Shown: positions 1 to 5,084 of the stretch, piece by piece
Numbering within the stretch: the stretch's first letter is position 1
Layout: the number at the start of each line of letters is the position of its first letter
Source of the DNA: Patescibacteria group bacterium
Lineage (GTDB): Bacteria > Patescibacteriota > Gracilibacteria > UBA1369 > JAHJTR01
Assembly: GCA_018829865.1 (NCBI GenBank)
Contig: JAHJTR010000065.1
Location: 1-5,392, forward strand
DNA: 5,392 nucleotides
Direction of reading: 5' to 3'
The notes under the pieces: model-generated
Told to the model about the DNA's origin: nothing
The model's database searches: none
Seen by the model: only the letters and a program-made list of their open reading frames with translations
Made by a program: the position numbers and the translations under genes

Positions 1-136
1 ACTGAATGGTGTATTTGGTTGTAAGCCAATTTGATGTGACTACTCCGTTATCATAGGTCTTATATTTCGCCATATCGGTCAGAGAAATATAATCTTCATT
101 GTATGAGGTGAGGGGATTCGGGTATTTGCTGCGCAA
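1..136 (-). CDS. KilA-N domain protein, N-terminal fragment (runs off window; possibly 5'-truncated)
   Basis: The minus-strand frame open from 151 down to the window edge reads NEDYISLTDMAKYKTYDNG followed by VVTSNWLTTKYTIQ. This matches the start of the KilA-N domain, whose hallmarks are the (E)DYISLTDMA-(K/R)YK block and a later NW(L)xx(K/R)xT(I/V) block. KilA-N proteins are putative DNA-binding proteins of phages, large DNA viruses and many bacterial genomes. Normally a beta-strand segment of about 20 residues with an ATG start precedes the DYISLTD block. Here the upstream residues (AALNYLRSKYPNPLTSY) do not resemble it, the frame closes at a TAG at 152-154, and the only possible start is a TTG at 134-136 with no ribosome binding site. 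The gene may therefore be a 5'-deleted remnant. The C-terminal part lies outside the window, so intact versus pseudogene cannot be decided. Family assignment is confident; gene integrity is not. Confidence 0.6.
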   Translation of the reverse strand, partial: MRSKYPNPLTSYNEDYISLTDMAKYKTYDNGVVTSNWLTTKYTIQ

Positions 137-156
137 ATAGTTTAAAGCGGCCTATT

Positions 157-171
157 TCGCCTTTGGGGCGA
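157..171. repeat. Small GC-rich inverted repeat
   Basis: TCGCC at 157-161 and GGCGA at 167-171 are perfect inverted repeats around a 5-base loop. The element sits between the larger palindrome at 175-199 and the KilA-N frame. No T-tract follows on either strand, so it is a poor intrinsic terminator. It may belong to one compound intergenic repeat together with the neighbouring palindrome. Confidence 0.4.
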
Positions 172-174
172 GGG

Positions 175-199
175 GTGAAAATTTCGGAGAAATTTTCAC
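175..199. repeat. Perfect 11-bp palindrome with 3-base loop, abutting tRNA-Ser 3' end
   Basis: GTGAAAATTTC (175-185) and GAAATTTTCAC (189-199) are exact reverse complements separated by GGA. On the minus strand the hairpin begins two bases after the encoded CCA of tRNA-Ser. It could act in tRNA 3'-end formation or transcription stopping, although no run of T follows it on the minus strand. It could also be a dispersed palindromic repeat or a scar at a tRNA integration site. The symmetry is seen directly; the role is inference. Confidence 0.6.
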
Positions 200-201
200 T
201 G

Positions 202-291
202 TGGCGGAAAAGGGGGGATTCGAACCCCCGAGACCCTTGCGAGTCTACTCGCTTTCCAAGCGAGCGCACTAGACCACTATGCGACCCTTCC
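202..291 (-). tRNA. tRNA-Ser (anticodon GGA), CCA encoded
   Basis: Read on the minus strand, the acceptor arm GGAAGGG (291-285) pairs with CTTTTCC (212-206) using two G-U pairs. A discriminator G (205) and a genomically encoded CCA (204-202) follow. The anticodon stem CTCGC/GCGAG encloses TTGGAAA, so the anticodon is GGA (257-255), which reads UCC and UCU serine codons. A long extra arm (about AGACTCGCAAGGGTCT) identifies a class II tRNA and supports serine. The T arm is GGGGG-TTCGAAT-CCCCC. The gene lies 79 bp downstream of rpmB on the same strand and may be partly co-transcribed with it, though a separate promoter is visible in the gap. Confidence 0.96.
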
Positions 292-308
292 TTGTTTTAT
301 CAATTAGT

Positions 309-337
309 AAAATATCCTAAAATGTGATTTGTAGCAA
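309..337 (-). promoter_or_regulatory. Candidate promoter for tRNA-Ser
   Basis: On the minus strand, TTGCTA (337-332) is followed after 17 bases by TATTTT (314-309). These are moderate matches to sigma70 -35 and -10 boxes with ideal spacing. The predicted transcription start near 302 would leave about 10 bases before the mature tRNA 5' end at 291. The AT-rich background makes chance matches easy, so this is a candidate only; read-through from rpmB is the alternative. Confidence 0.4.
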
Positions 338-370
338 TTTAAGAATGTTTTTTACTTTTTTTGCCTGAAT

Positions 371-559
371 TTAAGCAGCTCTCTTAGTCTCTGTCTTTAG
401 GCATCTGGTGCAGATTGTTACTCTTTTGGTGGTTTTGCCTATGGTCATCTTTTTTGAAACCAGATTTGGCTTAAACGTCCGTTTTGTGTGTCTCATTGAA
501 TGACTCACATTGTTACCTGCTGTGGGTTTTTTGCCGCATTTTACGCATTCATTTGCCAT
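371..559 (-). CDS. rpmB: 50S ribosomal protein bL28
   Basis: A 62-residue basic protein of the large ribosomal subunit. The KKPTAGNNVSHS motif (residues 10-21), followed by TKRTFKPNL (25-33), is the signature of bL28, which binds 23S rRNA near the E site. The size fits the short bacterial form. Two CxxC pairs (C5/C8 and C50/C53) form the zinc-ribbon set of the 'C+' version of bL28; many other bacteria have lost these cysteines. The ATG at 559-557 is preceded by a weak AAAGAAG ribosome-binding sequence and a good promoter at 591-619. The gene appears to be its own transcription unit, perhaps reading into tRNA-Ser. Identification is by direct motif recognition and is highly certain. Confidence 0.97.
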   Translation of the reverse strand: MANECVKCGKKPTAGNNVSHSMRHTKRTFKPNLVSKKMTIGKTTKRVTICTRCLKTETKRAA

Positions 560-590
560 ACTTCTTTTGTAAATTATTAAGCGCCATAAG

Positions 591-619
591 ATTTTAGGGG
601 GAAAAGTCTAATTTTGCAA
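591..619 (-). promoter_or_regulatory. Candidate promoter for rpmB
   Basis: On the minus strand, TTGCAA (619-614) lies 17 bases from TAAAAT (596-591), a 4/6 and 5/6 match to the sigma70 consensus at optimal spacing. The predicted start near 584 gives a leader of about 25 bases before the rpmB ATG, long enough to carry the AAAGAAG ribosome-binding sequence. No ribosomal-protein autoregulatory structure is obvious in so short a leader. Confidence 0.55.
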
Positions 620-691
620 GAGAAAAGCGCTGGATTAGGGGTGTGGTGGATATTTATCAAAAACTTGATGTGCGGCTTAGAGATAGAGTTG

Positions 692-742
692 GGAGGAGGT
701 AAGAGATAGATGATGATTCATTTATCTATGAAAAGTTCATGA
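692..742 (+). other. Isolated strong Shine-Dalgarno with 10-codon mini-ORF
   Basis: GGAGGAGGT (692-700) is a near-perfect Shine-Dalgarno sequence. Ten bases after its AGGAGG core an ATG (710-712) opens a frame encoding MMIHLSMKSS, ending in TGA at 740-742. Spacing and strength are ideal for translation, yet the ORF is tiny and lies upstream of the promoter at 760-787, so it would not be on that promoter's transcript. It could be a leader peptide on a longer transcript, a decayed gene start, or chance in a purine-rich stretch. I did not find a clear promoter in front of it. Confidence 0.2.
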
Positions 743-743
743 A
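717..743. promoter_or_regulatory. Cluster of TTCAT/ATGAA half-sites (operator-like)
   Basis: TTCAT (717-721) and ATGAA (728-732) form an inverted pair with a 6-base spacer. They are followed by the perfect 8-bp palindrome TTCATGAA (736-743). The array ends 16 bases before the -35 box of the promoter for the large fusion gene, a position typical of activator or repressor sites. No regulator is encoded nearby to support binding, and the motifs are short and AT-rich. Confidence 0.3.
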
Positions 744-759
744 AATTAGTATTCTCTGT

Positions 760-787
760 TTGACTTTTTTATTTTTTATGGTAGTAT
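760..787 (+). promoter_or_regulatory. Strong sigma70-type promoter for the fusion gene
   Basis: TTGACT (760-765, 5/6 to consensus) is separated by 16 bases from TAGTAT (782-787, 4/6 or better by family). A start site is predicted near 794-795. The TTG codon at 800 would then sit only about 5 bases into the RNA and the ATG at 818 about 23 bases in. No Shine-Dalgarno sequence lies in this short leader. Confidence 0.6.
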
Positions 788-817
788 TTTGGCTATTTTT
801 TGTTTAATACTAACTTG

Positions 818-3277
818 ATGGCTGAATTGTCTAACAAGATTGATGAACCTCGGGAGTTTGTAACTCCTGAACAATTAGAAACACAAAAGAAATTATATGA
901 AAGTTGTGGTATAACTGTTGAATCTGTTTTAGCAAATATCGCTATTACCAGAGATAATATGGTGATCTATATTTATGGTGAAGATAGTCATTTGTCATAT
1001 CGAGTGCCTAAGGAGGAATGTATATATCTGAATAGTTCTGATCCTATTGATAAATTGGCGGCAAGATTTGCAGAAATTCAGGCTTCCAATGTTTTGATAG
1101 TGGCTGGGTCCGGTGATATCCCTTTGCTTCTTGCTAGTTGTGATGGTTGCGAGAATGTAGATGTATTTGATTATTCCGCGCCTGCCTGTTTTTTTAGTGA
1201 GCTTAAGGTTGCTGCTATGAGAACTCTTTCATATAGTGACTATATGGAGATGTTTTATATTGAGGGAGATTTCCGTATGCTTTTTAACAGAAACTGTGGT
1301 CATTATGATGAGCTTAAAGGTCAATTATCTGAGCCTGCTAGGGCTTATTTTGATCAATGTTTACAGCCGGGTTATGAGATTTTCTTGAATTCTTATATCG
1401 AAGATTCAAGTGCTCAGATTCTTGATGATGAAGCGGATTACTCTTGTGAAATTGATACTTCTTTATTTCGGATATATCGTTCCAATATTCGAGCGTATTC
1501 AAGAGTTCCTCATTTGAATGATGAATCAGCTTACAATGAACTTCAAGAAAAAGTGAGAAAGGTTAGTTATCGTTTTATGCCTGTTTGCTTTGGTAGCGAT
1601 GTGATTGACATTGGAGATTATGATTATTCATTTATTAGTAATATTAATTGGGGATTTGCGGATCAGATTAAGGATATAAGACAAATGCAGGAATTAGGGG
1701 CATCTAGGATAGGTTTTACAGTTTTGGGGGCGGGTGACATGTTTTCCTCTCGCTCATTTGCGGAGGCTTTTAGTAGAGAAGATTTGCCTTATGATATTGA
1801 GTTAGTTGAATCTGCTGATGGTCAGGGGCAGGATATTGTTGTTAACATGAAGGAGGAAGGTTATGAAGTAATAATTACTCCTGTAGCTTTTGATAATAAT
1901 CATAATTCCGGATATTTTGAAGCTGGTGTCGAAAGTATTTGTAAGGCGAATAATGTGCCGGAAAAAGTGGCTAATTTGAAGATGTTTGCTGAAGCGGGAA
2001 TAAATGTACCGAAGCATAGAGTCCATATTACGGCTGGTCAGCTTTTGATGTTGAATTGGTCTGAAATGGATTCTTTACACAGTTTGTATGATTATTTGAT
2101 AGAAAAAGCTCGGGGTTCGGATGAAGGGGCTACCGGGTTCATTGTTAGATCTGCTCATCCAATGGAAGGGGAGTTTTCGGGGGGGGCATTTGATAGTATT
2201 CCTTTGAATATAGACTCAAGTGCAACATATAGGGATTTTATTACTGAGATTATGGACGCTAGAGAGGAGATTGTTAGGAAAGCTTGGCCGCAAAATAATT
2301 TAACTATACGAAGAGATTTGAACTTCAATCAGATTGAAGGTTATGATCCAAATGATATGGGTATTTTTATTAATGAGTTTTGTGAGGGTGATTTGTTTAC
2401 TATTACGCCTTATGATGATGGTTGTGTGCAAATTGGATATGTTAATAAGGGACATGATTTGAATCAAGCATTAGGATCTCGTAAAATTGATTGTAATAAT
2501 TGGAGTGAAGATGTTGCGCGAATTACAAATAGTGATGTTCGGGAAAAACTTTTGGTAATAATGGAAAGTGTTTCGAAAATTTTTGCAGTTAACGGTATGA
2601 ATTATGAGTTGGAGTTAATTAAGTTGGTTGGTGATACTGTTTGTGTTCAGGCAAAAGAAGTTGTTTCTGAAGAAACAAAACCTTATGAGATAGATAGTGA
2701 TCTATTTAAAAAGGGTGTTAGAGATTATTTTTTGAGTGAAGCATGGGGCAATAAAAAGTTTGAGGTAGAGATGGGTGCATCTTGTAGTCAAGTACGTGAA
2801 TGTGAAGTTATTGTTGTTGATGAAAAGGCTTGGGCTGATGAAATTGGGATTAATCCTAAAAAAGCATTAATGGAGGATTTTAAGAAATTGGCAGAATATA
2901 TTCAAAATAAATGGCGGCAATTATTTAATGATGCCGGGAATATGCCTTTGTATTTATGTTACTTAAAGAATATTTCAATATCGGGTTTTGGGTTAGCCGA
3001 TTTATATGAACAAGTAGTGAATAATGCGAGCGTTGTTGTAAGAGGTTATTCGGATAATCAGATAGGAAGTAATATATCTCATCATGTGAAATTTGGTGTT
3101 GGTGGTTTGAAACAAATTACTGTAATGCATAGAGAGCAAAGCGTTGTTGAGGGCAATAGTATGCCAAAATCCATTAAAACTCGACTTAATTGGAAAACAG
3201 GTGATAAGGTTTTAGTGATGGTTAAAAAAGAAAAATTTGGTTCACTTAGAGCTTCATTATTAAAGCTGGATGATTAA
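818..3277 (+). CDS. Fusion enzyme: DUF3419/BtaA-like SAM-dependent transferase + PPDK/PEP-synthase-like ATP-grasp + swivelling phosphohistidine-like domain
   Basis: A soluble protein of 819 residues from the ATG at 818 (825 if TTG 800 is used; numbering here is from the ATG). Residues about 80-360 resemble DUF3419/BtaA, which moves the 3-amino-3-carboxypropyl group of SAM onto diacylglycerol in betaine-lipid synthesis. Visible are a SAM loop (VAGSGD, 95-100), an acidic beta2 residue (VFDYS, D118) spaced exactly as in the family's DLNP...ELKLAAI block (here ELKVAAM, 128-134), LSEPARAYFD (170-179), and YDYSFISNINW (268-278). Residues about 380-620 resemble the pyruvate phosphate dikinase/PEP synthase nucleotide-binding domain: KVANLKMFAEAGINVP with K383, FIVRSAHPMEGEFSGG with R444, a Glu in YELELI (E599), and VQAKEV (Q611, K613) matching the family's LQxRP. 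Residues about 720-805 resemble the PEP-utiliser swivelling domain: an ISHH motif (H755/H756) and KTGDKVLV near the end. The substrate is unknown. The gene is monocistronic and convergent with its downstream neighbour. Coding integrity is clear; domain calls are by eye, strongest for the first two. Confidence 0.8.
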   Translation: MAELSNKIDEPREFVTPEQLETQKKLYESCGITVESVLANIAITRDNMVIYIYGEDSHLSYRVPKEECIYLNSSDPIDKLAARFAEIQASNVLIVAGSGDIPLLLASCDGCENVDVFDYSAPACFFSELKVAAMRTLSYSDYMEMFYIEGDFRMLFNRNCGHYDELKGQLSEPARAYFDQCLQPGYEIFLNSYIEDSSAQILDDEADYSCEIDTSLFRIYRSNIRAYSRVPHLNDESAYNELQEKVRKVSYRFMPVCFGSDVIDIGDYDYSFISNINWGFADQIKDIRQMQELGASRIGFTVLGAGDMFSSRSFAEAFSREDLPYDIELVESADGQGQDIVVNMKEEGYEVIITPVAFDNNHNSGYFEAGVESICKANNVPEKVANLKMFAEAGINVPKHRVHITAGQLLMLNWSEMDSLHSLYDYLIEKARGSDEGATGFIVRSAHPMEGEFSGGAFDSIPLNIDSSATYRDFITEIMDAREEIVRKAWPQNNLTIRRDLNFNQIEGYDPNDMGIFINEFCEGDLFTITPYDDGCVQIGYVNKGHDLNQALGSRKIDCNNWSEDVARITNSDVREKLLVIMESVSKIFAVNGMNYELELIKLVGDTVCVQAKEVVSEETKPYEIDSDLFKKGVRDYFLSEAWGNKKFEVEMGASCSQVRECEVIVVDEKAWADEIGINPKKALMEDFKKLAEYIQNKWRQLFNDAGNMPLYLCYLKNISISGFGLADLYEQVVNNASVVVRGYSDNQIGSNISHHVKFGVGGLKQITVMHREQSVVEGNSMPKSIKTRLNWKTGDKVLVMVKKEKFGSLRASLLKLDD

Positions 3278-3286
3278 GAGGATTAG

Positions 3287-3306
3287 AAAAAAGATCAGGC
3301 TTTTTT
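3287..3306. terminator. Weak bidirectional terminator between convergent genes
   Basis: AAAAAAG (3287-3293) and CTTTTTT (3300-3306) form a 7-bp stem around a 6-base loop in the 58-bp gap between the convergent stops. Each strand shows an A-tract, a loop and a T-tract, so the element could stop transcription from both sides. The stem has only one G-C pair, which makes it weak. Position supports the call more than structure does. Confidence 0.4.
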
Positions 3307-3335
3307 GAATTAGCAGCGATTGGGGGCAAATCGTG

Positions 3336-5084
3336 TTATTGATTATTCTCCAAAACGAAGAATTTGATGAATTGTGTTCCGGGGATTAGTTTTGCTTTGT
3401 TCAGATTGAATTTGGCTATTGTTATTTCGTCTGGGGGGATTGTTAGTGCCAGTATGATGCGGTATTTTGTTTTGTCGTCTAATTTGGCTCCGGAGTTTTT
3501 GAATTCTTGGATCTTGGCTTTAACTCCTGTTAATGAATCGATTTTGTAAACTTTTTTCATTGTGAGTGATAATAATTGAGGAGGATAAGTGGGGATGTCG
3601 AATTCCGGGGAAAAAATGATGTCGTTATAGCCAATATTGGCTGCTTTTATGTCTTTGATGGCTTTGATGAAATTGGGCTCTGCAGGGGGGAAATAATCTT
3701 GTTTGTAATGATCGGGGTGTTTGTCGGCGGTGGATATGATTATGAATATGGCCAGAATGATAGTGAAAATCATGAATCGGCTGTTTGTGTCGGATTTTTT
3801 TTTGGGGCTGATTGAAAGAGATGAAATGTCGATGTTTAAGAGGGTGAGAATTAAGAATGGGGTGAGGATGAAGGGGACTATCGCTAGTGGGATTGAGAAT
3901 TTCAGAATTGAGAAATCGTGAATTACTGAGTGGTTTTGGAAGCATAAAACTTGAATAATGCAGGGGATTAATGTGATGCCGATTAAACTGAGGATTTTGA
4001 GGGATTTGGGGTTTATGCTTTGCTTGCGGAATTTTTTGTAGATGATGAGAACTGAGGCGATGAGAAATACTAATAAACTTAATAAAATTGCTGCTATTGC
4101 CGCTTTGCCGTAGCCGAAACTCATCCAGCGGCCGAATTGGTCGAGGAAGTTTGTGACGTAGGTTTTGCCTTCGCTACTTTGGGCTGTGCGGAAAAGAAAA
4201 ATGTCGATTAGTTCTTGGAATTTGTTGAAAATGAATAGTTGTGCTGTGAAAAGTGCTATGGCGATGATTCCCGGTAGCCAAAAGAAGAGGCTTTTTAGGA
4301 AGAAGTTTTTGAGTTTTTTGAGAGGGAGAGGTAGCGGTATTTCTTTGGCGATTAGTCTTTTTGCGTAAACAACTAATGCGATGAAAAAGAAGAACCAGTC
4401 GGTGAACATGCCGACGAAAAAGGTGAGGGCTTGGAGGGTTTGGATGATTTTTAGTTTTGTTGAGGAGTGCGGTGTTGGAATTGTTGCTTGTTCTGCTGAT
4501 TTGTGTTTTTTTAGTCCATCCCTTAAAATCTCCAGAAAAATAAAAAATATGAAGGGTAAAATGACCGCTTGATCGCTAAAGAATACATTTTGATGCCAAT
4601 ACATTGGGGCGGGGAGGAATAATTCGGTGGCGAGGGGGATTAATGAGAAGAGGAAGGTGTAAAAGAGGGGTAGGCCCAGTCTCCTTAAAAAAATAAAAAC
4701 TGTGGCGATGAGGAGGAAGGTGATGAAGAATTGGTTGGCTAAATTGTAGGACATAACCATTGCGGGGGTGGGCTCTTTGTTGATTATTTTGCTGATGGCG
4801 TAAATCGGGATGATTGATCCGGGGGGGTATGATGCGTAGATTCCTCTTTTTGCTGGGGATTCGATTGAGTTTGGATTTTCGTACATTGCGAAATAATGTT
4901 TGAATGCTCCGTCGCGGAACCAGTTTTTGGTGAAAACCAATGTGCTGCCGGTGAGCCATTGGTGGTGGCCGACTGATAATTTGCCGAACCAGGGGCTGCG
5001 CACTTTTACGGAATAAGCGAAACTGCTGCATAAAATTATTAGCAGCAAGATGATGGTGATAAGCGTTTTTTTATTTTTTTTCAT
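3336..5084 (-). CDS. Polytopic membrane protein, GT-C glycosyltransferase-like
   Basis: A 582-residue integral membrane protein with about ten hydrophobic segments. Rough positions are 8-26, 112-133, 138-158, 170-187, 215-240, 262-287, 327-349, 364-383, 393-416 and 436-452. A basic N-terminus (MKKNKK) precedes the first helix. A long first extracytoplasmic loop (about 27-110) contains GHHQWLTGSTL and IYASYPPGS. A soluble C-terminal domain (about 455-582) ends the protein. This layout is typical of GT-C/PMT-superfamily enzymes, which transfer sugars from polyprenyl-phosphate donors outside the membrane. I do not see an unmistakable catalytic DE/ED motif in the first loop, so the catalytic role is inferred. 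The segment NHSVIHDFSILKF (384-396), just before a late helix, looks like a conserved family motif. The ATG overlaps the end of the upstream FAD-enzyme gene by 14 bp and has no Shine-Dalgarno, which suggests translational coupling. Confidence 0.75.
   Translation of the reverse strand: MKKNKKTLITIILLLIILCSSFAYSVKVRSPWFGKLSVGHHQWLTGSTLVFTKNWFRDGAFKHYFAMYENPNSIESPAKRGIYASYPPGSIIPIYAISKIINKEPTPAMVMSYNLANQFFITFLLIATVFIFLRRLGLPLFYTFLFSLIPLATELFLPAPMYWHQNVFFSDQAVILPFIFFIFLEILRDGLKKHKSAEQATIPTPHSSTKLKIIQTLQALTFFVGMFTDWFFFFIALVVYAKRLIAKEIPLPLPLKKLKNFFLKSLFFWLPGIIAIALFTAQLFIFNKFQELIDIFLFRTAQSSEGKTYVTNFLDQFGRWMSFGYGKAAIAAILLSLLVFLIASVLIIYKKFRKQSINPKSLKILSLIGITLIPCIIQVLCFQNHSVIHDFSILKFSIPLAIVPFILTPFLILTLLNIDISSLSISPKKKSDTNSRFMIFTIILAIFIIISTADKHPDHYKQDYFPPAEPNFIKAIKDIKAANIGYNDIIFSPEFDIPTYPPQLLSLTMKKVYKIDSLTGVKAKIQEFKNSGAKLDDKTKYRIILALTIPPDEITIAKFNLNKAKLIPGTQFIKFFVLENNQ

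Noticed and set aside
598..702. Plus-strand open stretch ending ...VVDIYQKLDVRLRDRVGRR at a TAA at 700-702
   Set aside because: Thirty-four codons, no ATG, only GTG starts without a ribosome binding site, no recognisable similarity, and it overlaps the rpmB promoter. It is most likely chance in a purine-rich stretch.
1011..1020. AGGAGGAATG, resembling an internal ribosome binding site and ATG
   Set aside because: The bases encode Lys-Glu-Glu-Cys in frame; the ATG is out of frame and too close to the purine run. The similar purine run near 1850 is likewise explained by Lys-Glu-Glu codons.
1802..2026. Minus-strand 74-codon frame antisense to the fusion gene
   Set aside because: It is wholly inside a well-supported coding region and has no family resemblance or start signals.
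3625..3945. Minus-strand open frame of 106 codons inside the membrane protein gene
   Set aside because: It overlaps the convincing 582-residue membrane protein on the same strand in another frame, and its His/Pro/Gln-rich product looks like a frame-shifted shadow of A/C-rich codons.
3364..4572. Several plus-strand open frames opposite the membrane protein gene
   Set aside because: They are antisense to a clear gene, short, without promoter or ribosome-binding support, and have no recognisable motifs.
4576..5031. Minus-strand open frame of 151 codons
   Set aside because: Same situation: it overlaps the membrane protein gene in another frame and is rich in Pro, His, Arg and Gln with no domain signature, so it is a composition artefact.
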